Source: BRH-c25 sp035627615 (GTDB lineage Bacteria > Bacillota > Clostridia > Lutisporales > Lutisporaceae). From it: a stretch of 64,000 bases of DNA. The stretch is from contig DASPLL010000026.1 of the NCBI GenBank assembly GCA_035627615.1, positions 1-64,000 on the forward strand. The letters are read 5' to 3'. Position numbers and translations under genes: made by a program. Below, one piece after another: positions 50,671 to 60,271 of this stretch. Positions within the stretch are counted from its first letter, which is position 1. Every line of letters begins with the position of its first letter. The notes under the pieces are model-generated. The model saw nothing but the letters and a program-made list of their open reading frames with translations, had not been told where the DNA came from and did not search any database.

Positions 50671-53292
50671 CTATAAGATTTCTACATACCCTTCTGTTCC
50701 GTTTATTCGTATTCTCTGTCCATCTTTAATCAGCTTTGTGGCATTTTCTATGCCTACGACTGCAGGCAGGCCGTATTCCCTTGCAACTACTGTGCCATGG
50801 GTCATCATTCCGCCTACCTCGGTTACCAGACCCTTAATGGATACAAACACCGGTGTCCAGCTGGGGTCAGTAAATGAAGTAACCAGTATATCACCTTCCT
50901 CCATGTTGGCATCCTCCAGCTTTAAAACTATTCGGGCTCTCCCCTCTACTATACCGGTTGAAACTGCTACCCCTGCCAGAGCACCTCGGGGGATATTCCC
51001 GGTATCATACTCACCAGAGATGATTTCGCCGTCAGAAGTAATGATACGAGGAGGTGTCAGCTTCTCAAAAACCTCATGCTCCTCTTTTCTCTCAGTAATT
51101 ATTTGATAGTCTGCTTTATTTATTTTAACTGTTTCTCTGAGCTCTTTAAAGGAAAGAAAATATACGTCCTCCCTATTCCGGATGACCTTCTTTTGCACCA
51201 GCCTGTCTGCCTCCTTCATCAAGGCTTGCTTGACGATCCAGATATACCAGACTATGAGATATTTGTTATACTCTCTGTAACCGGCAAAGTTCCGTAAAAC
51301 GCTTATCACTTTCTTCGTCTTTTGAGCTTTGCGCTTTCCTCCCGGCAGCTGTTCCAGGCGTCTGATTATATCCTGTTCCTTCTGACTTGCTTCCTGAAGA
51401 CCCTGTTCGAACTTCATCTTATGTGCATTTGGCCCGTAAGCTTTGATATTGCTTTGAATCATAGGGAGCAGTACAGTTGGCTTCTCATTCCATCGCGCTC
51501 TGGTTATATCAATTTCTGCAGAGCAGCGCATTCCGTATTTCTTAAGGTATGCCTTTATTGAGTCACTGACAGCTCTTCCACCTTCCAATTTAACCAGGCC
51601 ATCAAAAAAGGTATCATCTGCGGCATACTCAAAATACTCAATGACTGCCGGATACTTTCTTGCTACATCCGCTACATCCAGGAGTTCAAGTCCCATTTCA
51701 GAGGTAACATTATCGGGTACCGATTGAGCGAGGGTATCGGCTGCATTCTTTTCACCCAGCCATTTCTTCATGTTTTTGTTGATCCACGAAGAGGCGTAAG
51801 CTCCCGCAAAATACGGTCCATAACTGGCAAAGATCGTATCCTTTACTTCCTCAAAACTCTTCAGAATAAAATCGAACAGCTCATCTCCCGATAAATCAGC
51901 AATTCTTAGCTCCAAATCACGCATAACCGCCTCATTATGATCTATCAGTTTTTTTACAATAGCATGGTCGTTCTTACGGTAGGTTTTCAGAGTATCCAGC
52001 CCCCATTTCAGCCATACCGAAGCTCCTATCATCCCTGCCTTTCCTTTATACAACCCTTTTATAAAGTCCTTCCGTTTCATTACATTATACAGAGCCTTTT
52101 GCATCAAAACATCAACCATATCCATGCTTTTGACATAGGCCCTGCTTACAATCGGTGAACTAAGCTCACGAGATGTATCTATATAAAGCCTGCCACCAAG
52201 TCCGATCATAGCTGAACCGGCAATGAGACCGAAGAAGGCTTGAAAAAAAGTCAGGCCTAACGGTCTCATTGCCTCTGTCATCATCTGACGATGTGCGAAG
52301 GAATAATACACGTGGTTTTTATCATCCTTGACTTCCGGTGCAGGATATAATGTAGTTATCGGACGACTCTGAACTATATAGATCTTATCTTCAAAGAGGC
52401 ACCATTCAATATCCTGCGGTCGGCCAAAATATGCCTCAATCAATCTGCCCGCCTTTTCAAGCTGCAGAATCTGTTCATCAGTCAAGGTCTGCACATTCTG
52501 GTGCTCAGCCTCGACCTTCCTTTCCTCAGTCCCGCCTTCTTTTAATGCATAGATAGCCAATTTCTTGATGGATATCTTTTTATCAATAATTTTACCTTCA
52601 CGCACTTTATAGATATCAGCATTTACAAGACCGGAAACCAGTGCTTCACCAAGCCCGAAGCTGGCGTCTATCGACAGTACCTTCCTGTTCGAGGTAACGG
52701 GATCGGCTGTAAACATGATCCCTGATGTCTGCGGAAATACCATCCTCTGAATTACTACAGACAAATGAACCTTGCTGTGGTCGAAACCGTTCTGTATGCG
52801 GTAGGTTACTGCCCTGTCGGTAAACAACGATGCCCAGCATTTGCTGATATGCTTCAGGATGGCAGCTTTCCCCATGATATTCAGATACGTATCCTGCTGT
52901 CCTGCAAAGGATGCTGTGGGAAGGTCTTCCGCCGTCGCGCTGGAACGCACTGCATAGGCATTTTTCTCGCCAAGCTCTCTGAGATGGCGGTTTATTTCCT
53001 CCTCTATATCCTTTGGAATGATTACTTCTTCAATGACTTTACGCAGCTTTCCGCTTATTTCACTGATTCTGCCCTGGTCCCCGATTTTAAGCTGTGACAG
53101 TTGCCCCAGTAGTGAGTTATATTCCTGGTTATAGCCAATTATTCTTTTATACGCTTCGGTAGTAATGCAAAAGCCTTCCGGCACCTCTATCCCGCTTATC
53201 CTGGACAGTTCTCCCAGGTTAGCGCCTTTTCCGCCGACCATCATGAGCTTTGATTTATCGGTATCCTTAAAACCAAGCACATAAGAACTCAT
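50671..53292 (-). CDS. rph: Rifampin phosphotransferase
   Basis: 873 residues from the ATG at 53292 (GGGAGGG upstream); the frame is open to 53433, but only this start has a ribosome site and gives the family length. The ATP-grasp domain (about 1-320) has MVGGKGANLGELSRISG, FAVRSSATAEDLPTASFAGQ-type motifs and QDIEWCLFEDKIYIVQSRPI. A rifampin-binding helical domain follows (about 330-750). The swivelling domain carries His832 (GGMMTHGTVVAREYGLPAVVG). Known Rph enzymes move the ATP beta-phosphate to the rifampin C21 hydroxyl. The match runs the full length, including KLTPPRIITSDGE. It lies between a TetR gene and an MFS exporter. Confidence 0.93.
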   Translation of the reverse strand: MSSYVLGFKDTDKSKLMMVGGKGANLGELSRISGIEVPEGFCITTEAYKRIIGYNQEYNSLLGQLSQLKIGDQGRISEISGKLRKVIEEVIIPKDIEEEINRHLRELGEKNAYAVRSSATAEDLPTASFAGQQDTYLNIMGKAAILKHISKCWASLFTDRAVTYRIQNGFDHSKVHLSVVIQRMVFPQTSGIMFTADPVTSNRKVLSIDASFGLGEALVSGLVNADIYKVREGKIIDKKISIKKLAIYALKEGGTEERKVEAEHQNVQTLTDEQILQLEKAGRLIEAYFGRPQDIEWCLFEDKIYIVQSRPITTLYPAPEVKDDKNHVYYSFAHRQMMTEAMRPLGLTFFQAFFGLIAGSAMIGLGGRLYIDTSRELSSPIVSRAYVKSMDMVDVLMQKALYNVMKRKDFIKGLYKGKAGMIGASVWLKWGLDTLKTYRKNDHAIVKKLIDHNEAVMRDLELRIADLSGDELFDFILKSFEEVKDTIFASYGPYFAGAYASSWINKNMKKWLGEKNAADTLAQSVPDNVTSEMGLELLDVADVARKYPAVIEYFEYAADDTFFDGLVKLEGGRAVSDSIKAYLKKYGMRCSAEIDITRARWNEKPTVLLPMIQSNIKAYGPNAHKMKFEQGLQEASQKEQDIIRRLEQLPGGKRKAQKTKKVISVLRNFAGYREYNKYLIVWYIWIVKQALMKEADRLVQKKVIRNREDVYFLSFKELRETVKINKADYQIITERKEEHEVFEKLTPPRIITSDGEIISGEYDTGNIPRGALAGVAVSTGIVEGRARIVLKLEDANMEEGDILVTSFTDPSWTPVFVSIKGLVTEVGGMMTHGTVVAREYGLPAVVGIENATKLIKDGQRIRINGTEGYVEIL

Positions 53293-53308
53293 ACATTTCC
53301 CTCCCTTA

Positions 53309-53896
53309 TTATTTTCCAATACCTTCCTTGAATATTTTGATACCCTCGCTGTACTTTTTAAAAAATGTCTCTTGATCTGACACGAGCAAGGAACTCTGCT
53401 TCCAAATGAATGTATAAACCATATCCGCAGCAAGATAGGAATCTATTTCCGGCTTGATAAGACCCCGCTCCTTATCCCGCTCGATATATTTAACAAATCT
53501 TTCACTAAAAGATGCACGGAGCTTGGCAATGAATTCACTGTCGTCTATTTCCATGAATGCGCTTATCTTTAAGTAAGCCGGATTATGCTGGGCCCATTCA
53601 TATGTGGCTTTTACTGATTGTATGCAAATTTCAAAAAAGTCAGCTTCCATATCTATGATTTCTGAATGTTTTACGATCTCCCGCTTTTCTACCGACATCT
53701 GCTCGAACATATAAAGATAGATGTCCTCTTTGTCATCAAAATACTGGTAGAAGCTTCCTCTTGGTATTTCTGCCGCCTTGACGATCTGATTGATTGATGC
53801 CTCGCTGAAACGCCTGGTTGAAAACTCCTTCACTGCAGCATCAAATATCTTCCGTTTTTTTTCTTCGCATAAATTATTAAATGTTTCCTTTGGCAT
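53309..53896 (-). CDS. TetR/AcrR-family regulator of the rph operon
   Basis: 195 residues. The N-terminal HTH (about 10-55) has SINQIVKAAEIPRGSFYQYF, followed by a helical ligand domain. AGGAGG precedes the ATG. It is first of three genes (TetR, rph, MFS), 16 bp before rph. Two overlapping palindromes lie upstream. A rifamycin or a related ansamycin would be a logical inducer, but nothing in the sequence proves it. Confidence 0.92.
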   Translation of the reverse strand: MPKETFNNLCEEKKRKIFDAAVKEFSTRRFSEASINQIVKAAEIPRGSFYQYFDDKEDIYLYMFEQMSVEKREIVKHSEIIDMEADFFEICIQSVKATYEWAQHNPAYLKISAFMEIDDSEFIAKLRASFSERFVKYIERDKERGLIKPEIDSYLAADMVYTFIWKQSSLLVSDQETFFKKYSEGIKIFKEGIGK

Positions 53897-53935
53897 TTTA
53901 CCGCCTCCTCATAACAATAAAATAACACTATTTTT

Positions 53936-53974
53936 TTAATATGACAAAGGTGTCATATGACAACATTGTCATAT
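53936..53974 (-). promoter_or_regulatory. Overlapping twin TetR operators at the rph promoter
   Basis: ATATGACA-AAGG-TGTCATAT (53939-53958) and ATATGACA-ACAT-TGTCATAT (53955-53974) share four central bases, with centres 16 bp apart. A plausible minus promoter is TTGTCA (53958-53963), 16 bp, TATTAA (53936-53941), lying inside the operators. Confidence 0.8.
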
Positions 53975-54066
53975 TAAGCACTAATAAAGCAAAAGAACAG
54001 CAGCTATCTGCCGTTCTCTTGCTTTTTCATACTTTTATTATTTTTCTCCACTATCACAGATTCGCT

Positions 54067-54912
54067 TCATACAGGCATTATTTTCTCAAAGCCTTCTCCT
54101 ACTACTCCTATGCTTTCATTTATGTACATGAAGCATAAAGGATCCACTTTCTTGACATATTCTTTGAGAGCAATCAGCTCGGAATTGCTGACCAGGGTCT
54201 TTATCAGCATCTTTTCCTGCTGGTTATATGAGCCCAACCCTTTTATAAAAGTGGCTCCCCGCTTCAGATCCTTATGTATGAATGCAGTTATTTCAGAATA
54301 TTTCTCGGATATTATGGTCACTTCATAATCCCGCCGGAAGCCGGCGACAATGAAATCAGTAACTTTACCGCTGATATAAATTGACACCATGGAGTATAAT
54401 ATGCTGTTCAGGGTGGCATCCGGAAGCAGCAGTGAAGATGAGACGATTATGATATTCACTACTGTGAAAAATATCCCCAGGGAAATACCGTATTTGTTCT
54501 TCAGATATATTCCCACCAGGGCTTCCGGACCATTTGCAACTCCCAGCCGCAGCACGATTCCTCCGGATATCCCGAATAACACGCCCGAAAGCAGTGCAGC
54601 CAGGATCACATCGACATTCAGTACCGGAAATACTTTTACAATGCCAAGCAGGACTGTAAACAGGGCAAAACAGGTGAATGCGTATATTATCTGCTTGAAA
54701 CCGAATGTAACATATGCCCATATCAATACAGGAAGACACAATACTGCCAATACCAGCTGTATATTTATCGCATACCACCTGGTAATAACGGTGGCAATTC
54801 CGCCAAGGCCTCCGGATATCAAGCTGCTTGGCAGCAGCACATTATTGAAGGAATATGCTCCTATAAATGCTCCCAAAAACAGGAATATGGAAATCCTGAT
54901 AATATTCTTCAT
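54067..54912 (-). CDS. YitT-family membrane protein
   Basis: 281 residues from the ATG at 54912 (AAGGAGG upstream). Five to six helices (about 1-200, with FNNVLLPSSLISGGLGGIA) and a C-terminal cytoplasmic DUF2179 domain (about 205-281). The family is widespread in Firmicutes, with no firm biochemical role. It appears monocistronic. Confidence 0.92.
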   Translation of the reverse strand: MKNIIRISIFLFLGAFIGAYSFNNVLLPSSLISGGLGGIATVITRWYAINIQLVLAVLCLPVLIWAYVTFGFKQIIYAFTCFALFTVLLGIVKVFPVLNVDVILAALLSGVLFGISGGIVLRLGVANGPEALVGIYLKNKYGISLGIFFTVVNIIIVSSSLLLPDATLNSILYSMVSIYISGKVTDFIVAGFRRDYEVTIISEKYSEITAFIHKDLKRGATFIKGLGSYNQQEKMLIKTLVSNSELIALKEYVKKVDPLCFMYINESIGVVGEGFEKIMPV

Positions 54913-54983
54913 GGCATACCTCCTTATTATTCCTTTATTCCAAACATGTATCTCTATCGCAATTAACCAGGCCATTTTAAAAA

Positions 54984-55017
54984 GACCTGATATGTAGATT
55001 ATACCATATCAGGCCTT
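54984..55017 (-). terminator. Terminator after the oxoacid dehydrogenase operon
   Basis: On the minus strand GGCCTGATATG pairs with CATATCAGGTC across about ten bases, followed by TTTTTAAAAT. It lies just past the E1 stop (55040). Confidence 0.87.
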
Positions 55018-55039
55018 TTCATGTCAGCCTTTGCTTACT

Positions 55040-57511
55040 TTACATTCCGAGCCTGTTTATCCTCAGCTGCTCATTTTCTGCGAAATTGTTCTTTGCCACA
55101 TGTCCCCTCAGGGGCATTATCTTCTCATGTACGGCGTCTATGATCCAATCAGGCTGCGGGAAAAAGTATTTCTCCAGTTCATAGGCCGGAGTTATCCAGT
55201 TTCTTGCCCCTACCACCACCGGAGGAGCATCCAGATAGTCAAAGGCCAGTTCACTTATGGTCTGGGCCATATCCTTGAGGTGAGAGCCTCTTTCACAGGC
55301 GTCGCTGGCTAAAAGGATCTTCCCTGTCTTTTTCACCGATTCTATTACCTTCTCATAATTGAAGGGTACGATTGACCTTGCATCAATAAGCTCTACAGAT
55401 ATCCCGTGTTCCTCCTCAAGCACCTTTGCAGCCTCAAGAGCCCTGTAAAGTGTGGCTCCTACTGTCAGAACCGTTATATCCTTACCGGCCTTTTTAACTT
55501 CAGGCTCACCGATAGGCACTTCGTAATATCCCTCAGGAACTCCTTCTTCACGGAACATTTCCCCAATATCGTAAAGCCTCTGACTTTCAAAGAATATCAC
55601 AGGATCAGTCCCCATAAGGGCACTGTTCATAAGGCCCTTTGCATCATAGGGGGTAGCGGGGAAAACTACCTTAAGTCCCGGAATATGAGCACAGAGGGAA
55701 CTCCAGTCCTGGGAGTGCTGGGCGCCATATTTTGAGCCTACGGATACCCTGACGACAACAGGCATTTTAAGCAATCCCGCACTCATCGACTGCCATTTTG
55801 AAAGCTGGTTGAATATCTCATCCCCTGCCCTTCCCAGGAAGTCACAGTACATCAGCTCGACCACGGCTCTCCCGCCACACATTCCGTATCCTACTGCTGA
55901 ACCCACTATTGCACCTTCTGAAATGGGAGAATTAAAAAGCCTGTGGTATGGCAAAGCTTCCGTAAGCCCCCTGTATACTGCAAAGGCTCCTCCCCAATCC
56001 CTGTTTTCTTCACCGTATGCGATCAGGGTAGGATCTGTATAAAATTTATCTATCATGGCTTCAAAGACTGCATCCCTGAACTGGTAAACCTTATTCTTGG
56101 GAACAGGCTTACCGTCCTCCATACCTTTCCTGAGCTTCTTCCCTAGTTGCAGGACTCTCGGGTTCTCCTCCTTCGGCATAAGAACTTCACATTCACGGTC
56201 CTCCATCCTCTCCATCCTTCCGTTTGAAAACATGAGGCCTCCGATTCTATCAGGATATTTAGCAATATCCATTCTTGGAGATATACCATCATCTGTTGCG
56301 AGTGTACATATTTTTGTGATCAACTCTTTTGTATTCTCAAGTATCTCATCAAATGTATCCCTGTCCGCGACCTTTGCTTTCATTAGCTGCTCCCTGTAGC
56401 AGATAAGAGAGTCCTGCTGCTGCCATGATTCTATCTCCTCCCTGGTCCTGTAGCTTGAGGCGTCGGAGGGGGAGTGTCCGGTGAACCTGTATGTGAGTGT
56501 ATCCAGCAGAACCGGGCCTTTCTTTTCCTCAAGCAGCTTCTTCTTTCTCTTCATGGCATCTATCACTGCCAGAGGATTATATCCGTCCACTCTTTCGGCG
56601 TGCAGCTGCTCCGGATTGATTCCTGCGCCTACCCTGGCAAGAATGCTGTAGCCCATTGTCTCCCCTGCGGTCTGACCGCCCATGCCGTACTGATTGTTGA
56701 AGAAATTCAGCATGAAGGGTAGTCCTCCCCTGTATTCTCCTTCCCAGAGGGTCCTGTACTGGTCCATGGCTGCCATGCAAAGCCCTTCCCATACCGGACC
56801 GCAGCCCATGGAGGCGTCACCGATATTTGCTATTACTATGCCCTTCTTTTTGTTTACTTTCTTGTATAATGCTGCGCCTACGGCTATATCACCGGAGCCT
56901 CCTACTATCGCATTATTTGGGTAGATTCCGAAGGGTGTGAAGAATGCATGCATCGATCCCCCAAGTCCCTTCTGAAAACCCGTCTCCCTGGCAAATATCT
57001 CAGCCAGTGTGCCATAGATCAGGAAGTCAACTGCAAGCCCCCTGATATCGCCTTTATTCTTCTGCCTGCCGGAAACAACTCTCAGGATGGCTCCGTCAAG
57101 ATATTTTTCCATTATCTCCAGCAGTTCTTCCCCACTAAGCTTTTCTATTACTGAAAGCCCTTTTGCAAGGATCTCGCCGTGGCTTCTGTGGGAACCGAAT
57201 ATATAATCGTCCCTGTCCAGGATATATGCCTGTCCTACGACCGAAGCCTCCTGTCCCAATGAAAGGTGCGCCGGCCCGGGATGGTTGTACTGTATGCCGT
57301 TATATTCCCCGGTGGTTTTTATAAGATTCAGCATCGTTTCAAATTCACGGATTATCGACATGTCCCTGTATATCCTCAGAAAGTCCTCCCGGCTGTAATT
57401 GTCCCTCTCCTCTTCAATGCTTCTGCTGTATTGGTTGACCGGGATATCGGTGAATTTGATCCAGCCGCTTTTCCTGACCTCATTGGGATCAATGAATAAT
57501 GATTTTGGCAT
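55040..57511 (-). CDS. 2-oxoacid dehydrogenase E1, alpha-beta fusion
   Basis: 823 residues. The alpha half (about 50-400) holds the thiamine diphosphate site (NIGDASMGCGPVWE, NNQYGMGG; Ser/Met vary the usual GDG-N motif). The beta half (about 485-800) has SPISEGAIVGSAVGYGMCGG, SKYGAQHSQDW and ITPAYELEKYFFP. In acetoin and branched-chain dehydrogenases these are usually two proteins. It decarboxylates a 2-oxoacid or acetoin-like diketone and transfers the acyl group to E2. It is the last gene of a minus-strand operon (60272-61531, E2, E3, E1). Confidence 0.92.
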   Translation of the reverse strand: MPKSLFIDPNEVRKSGWIKFTDIPVNQYSRSIEEERDNYSREDFLRIYRDMSIIREFETMLNLIKTTGEYNGIQYNHPGPAHLSLGQEASVVGQAYILDRDDYIFGSHRSHGEILAKGLSVIEKLSGEELLEIMEKYLDGAILRVVSGRQKNKGDIRGLAVDFLIYGTLAEIFARETGFQKGLGGSMHAFFTPFGIYPNNAIVGGSGDIAVGAALYKKVNKKKGIVIANIGDASMGCGPVWEGLCMAAMDQYRTLWEGEYRGGLPFMLNFFNNQYGMGGQTAGETMGYSILARVGAGINPEQLHAERVDGYNPLAVIDAMKRKKKLLEEKKGPVLLDTLTYRFTGHSPSDASSYRTREEIESWQQQDSLICYREQLMKAKVADRDTFDEILENTKELITKICTLATDDGISPRMDIAKYPDRIGGLMFSNGRMERMEDRECEVLMPKEENPRVLQLGKKLRKGMEDGKPVPKNKVYQFRDAVFEAMIDKFYTDPTLIAYGEENRDWGGAFAVYRGLTEALPYHRLFNSPISEGAIVGSAVGYGMCGGRAVVELMYCDFLGRAGDEIFNQLSKWQSMSAGLLKMPVVVRVSVGSKYGAQHSQDWSSLCAHIPGLKVVFPATPYDAKGLMNSALMGTDPVIFFESQRLYDIGEMFREEGVPEGYYEVPIGEPEVKKAGKDITVLTVGATLYRALEAAKVLEEEHGISVELIDARSIVPFNYEKVIESVKKTGKILLASDACERGSHLKDMAQTISELAFDYLDAPPVVVGARNWITPAYELEKYFFPQPDWIIDAVHEKIMPLRGHVAKNNFAENEQLRINRLGM

Positions 57512-57533
57512 AAATATTACCTCACTTTATATG

Positions 57534-58898
57534 TTAAAATTCAAAAATGGCCTCGCGTATTATTTCGCTGACTGTCGGATGAGGGAACACAAGCTCCTTG
57601 ATATCATCGACCCGCAGCTCCGTCTCTATCATAATACCTGCACCGTAGATGACCTCCGAGGCATAACCGCCGATCATATGGACTCCTATGAGCTTGTTGT
57701 GCTTCCTGTCAACAAGCACTTTGCAGATACCGTCCCCTTCCTCATTCTCGGCTGCATACCTGCCGCTGTGCAGCATGGATATCTTGACTGCCTCAAAGTC
57801 GATCCTCTTTTCTGCTGCCGATTCTTCAGTCTCACCCACACTGCCTACCTCCGGGTTTGTGTAGATGACTGAGGGGACCGCATCATATCTCATCATGTCC
57901 TTCCTGCCGAGCATATTGTTCACACAGACCTCCGCCTCCCGGTACGCAGTGTGAGCCAGCATTGAATATCCGTTTACGTCCCCTGCTGCATATACTTCCG
58001 GAATATTGGTCCTTCCCCGACGGTCCACCTTTATATGCCCCCGCTCCAGCTCAACACCTATAGTATCCAGGCCTATTCCCTCCACCACAGGTCTCCTGCC
58101 GATGCTGAGGAGCACTTTCTCCGCTTCAGTACTGAACCTTTGCCCGTTCATTTCATATATCACCGAGCCTTCCTTTACCTCAACCACCCTGGCGCCCAGC
58201 CTGAACTCAACACCCTTTTTCCGGCAGCTCTCCAAAAGCAGCCTTGAGATTTCCCTGTCGGTATTGCCTGCTATATGGTCAAGCATTTCTATTACTATGA
58301 CACTGCTGCCGGCAGAGTTATAATACGAAGCCATTTCCAGACCTATTACACCTCCGCCTATAATTGCCAGTGATGCAGGAACATTTTTAAGCCCGAGTAT
58401 CTCCCTGTTGGTCAATACGTAACCTTTCTCCAACCCTTCCTTTAATCCAGGTATAGGAGGAATAACAGGCTCGGAGCCTGATGCAACCAGAAGACGCTTT
58501 CCTGTATAAACCTCTTCAGCCACAGCTACCTCAAAACCTTCACTACTCCTTCCCCTGATTTCTGCCATACCTTCCACTACCGTGACCTTGCTCCTTTTAA
58601 GCTTGATAGTGACCCCCGACACAAGGTCCTTGATTACCCTGTTCTTCCTTTCCATGACTGCCTGGTGGTCAAGCCTGATATCCCCAGCCAGCACACCGTA
58701 CTTTACGCCATACCTTGCTCCATCGTATAGCTTTGCCGAATAAAGCAGAGCCTTGGATGGGATGCAGCCCTCATTCAGGCATACGCCTCCAACAAATCTC
58801 TTTTCTATAAGCAGAGTATTGAGACCCTCACGGCCTGCCCTCTCAGCCGCAAGATAGCCGGCAGGGCCTCCCCCGATTACTATAAGATCATATATCAT
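57534..58898 (-). CDS. Dihydrolipoyl dehydrogenase (E3)
   Basis: 454 residues. FAD loop VIGGGPAGYLAAERAG, redox pair Cys40/Cys45 (GGVCLNEGCIPSK), NAD site AIIGGGVIGLEMAS, second FAD motif VYAAGDVNG and C-terminal active-site His440 (HPTVSEI). It reoxidises the lipoyl arm of E2, making NADH. It lies 13 bp after E2 and 22 bp before E1. Confidence 0.95.
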   Translation of the reverse strand: MIYDLIVIGGGPAGYLAAERAGREGLNTLLIEKRFVGGVCLNEGCIPSKALLYSAKLYDGARYGVKYGVLAGDIRLDHQAVMERKNRVIKDLVSGVTIKLKRSKVTVVEGMAEIRGRSSEGFEVAVAEEVYTGKRLLVASGSEPVIPPIPGLKEGLEKGYVLTNREILGLKNVPASLAIIGGGVIGLEMASYYNSAGSSVIVIEMLDHIAGNTDREISRLLLESCRKKGVEFRLGARVVEVKEGSVIYEMNGQRFSTEAEKVLLSIGRRPVVEGIGLDTIGVELERGHIKVDRRGRTNIPEVYAAGDVNGYSMLAHTAYREAEVCVNNMLGRKDMMRYDAVPSVIYTNPEVGSVGETEESAAEKRIDFEAVKISMLHSGRYAAENEEGDGICKVLVDRKHNKLIGVHMIGGYASEVIYGAGIMIETELRVDDIKELVFPHPTVSEIIREAIFEF

Positions 58899-58911
58899 AA
58901 TAACACCTCAT

Positions 58912-60270
58912 TTACTTTGCAAGCATAACGCTGAAGTTTTCCAGATCATTCACCAGCTCCTGCAGGAACCTTGCCGCCGGCGCCCCGTCCAGCGCCCTGT
59001 GATCAAAGGTAAGGGACAGTCCCATCGCAGGATAAAACTCGTATCCGACCTCCTTCTCCCTGGCTCTCTGCACGATGGAATTGACCCCCAATATCCCGGT
59101 CTGGGGCGGATTCAATACCGGAGTAAAGCTTTCGACCCCCATTGCCCCCAGGTTAGTCACTGTAAAGCTTCCATTCTTGAGCTTGTCGGGATTAATACTC
59201 CCCGACCTGCATTCTTCGATAAGTCCTTTCACTTCCCCGGATATGTCGTTCAAGGACTTGGTATCCGCAGCAAATACCGTCGGAACCATGAGTCCTCTTT
59301 CTGTATCAACAGCCACCCCCAGGTTCACATTTTTAAAATACCTCATACTGTCCCCCAGGAAATGGGCGTTCAGATCCTTGTGGCGGAGGAGTGTCCTGGA
59401 AACAGCAAACAATATCATGTCATTCAGTGTGATGTTGCCGAGTCCCAGCCTGTCGCCGCCTTCCTTCAGCTTTTTCCTGAATTCCAGGATGTCTGTTGCA
59501 TCAAAGGAGGTATTGAAGGTAAGCTGGCAGGTTGTGGAGATAGAATGGAACATTGCCTTTGCTATGGTCTTCCTTATATTTGTGAGCTTAACCTCTTCAT
59601 AAGATGGTCCTTCCGGTTGTAAGCCTGCATTATCAGAAGCTTGCTGCCCTCCCGGTACGAGATCGGCTGTAGTGATCCTTCCGCCGAGCCCCGTACCTGC
59701 CGGAAGCTGTCCCGGCTGCAAGCCCATAAGCTTTTCCCGTGCAGCCGGAGTCATTGTGTAACCTGTCCCCTCCAATGCCATAATATCCTTTTCCATTATC
59801 CTTCCGTCAGGACCCGAAGGGGCTGCATATCTGTAGTCCACTCCGGCCTTTTCCGCATAGTTCCTTGCTCTTGGTGATATCTTCACTCTTCCTTCTGCAG
59901 CAGAAGCAGCCGGAGCATAAGCTTCTCCTGAGCTATCTCCTGTATTCTGCAGCTTAGCTTCTGCAGCAGCCGTCACGGTTCCTTCCTCTGAAGTACTTTT
60001 CGTATTGGGATTATAGGCTTCTGTATCCTCTCCTGCCTCTCCGATCACACAGACATTTGTCAGGCAGAGGACATCATCGCCCTCCTCAAAATATACATCC
60101 AGGAGAATACCGCTTACCCTGGCTTCCTCATCAAAGCTTGCCTTATCTGTCTCATAGGAGAACAGCAGCTCTCCTTCCCTGACCTGCTCACCCTTTTTCC
60201 TGTACCATTTTCCTATGATACAGCTTTCTACTGATTGGCCCTGTTTGGGCATGATTACCGGTACAGCCAT
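58912..60270 (-). CDS. 2-oxoacid dehydrogenase E2 acyltransferase
   Basis: 452 residues. Lipoyl domain with Lys43 (ETDKASFD), an Ala/Pro/Glu-rich linker, two E3-binding-like segments (ISPRARNYAEKAGVDYR with GPDGRIMEKDI, and MTPAAREKLMG with GLGGRITTADL), then a catalytic domain (about 220-452) ending in FDHRALDGAPAARF with the active-site His. AAGGAGG precedes the ATG. It forms the core of the complex with E1 and E3. Confidence 0.93.
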   Translation of the reverse strand: MAVPVIMPKQGQSVESCIIGKWYRKKGEQVREGELLFSYETDKASFDEEARVSGILLDVYFEEGDDVLCLTNVCVIGEAGEDTEAYNPNTKSTSEEGTVTAAAEAKLQNTGDSSGEAYAPAASAAEGRVKISPRARNYAEKAGVDYRYAAPSGPDGRIMEKDIMALEGTGYTMTPAAREKLMGLQPGQLPAGTGLGGRITTADLVPGGQQASDNAGLQPEGPSYEEVKLTNIRKTIAKAMFHSISTTCQLTFNTSFDATDILEFRKKLKEGGDRLGLGNITLNDMILFAVSRTLLRHKDLNAHFLGDSMRYFKNVNLGVAVDTERGLMVPTVFAADTKSLNDISGEVKGLIEECRSGSINPDKLKNGSFTVTNLGAMGVESFTPVLNPPQTGILGVNSIVQRAREKEVGYEFYPAMGLSLTFDHRALDGAPAARFLQELVNDLENFSVMLAK

Positions 60271-60271
60271 A

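Noticed and set aside
50671..53292. PEP synthase (ppsA) as an alternative call
   Set aside because: Length, order of domains, THGTVVAREYG and the C-terminal KLTPPRIITSDGE segment fit rifampin phosphotransferase throughout.
53897..54066. Rifamycin-associated element upstream of the rph operon
   Set aside because: I looked for the GGGGCTTGC-type inverted repeat. Only the TetR-type ATATGACA palindromes are present.
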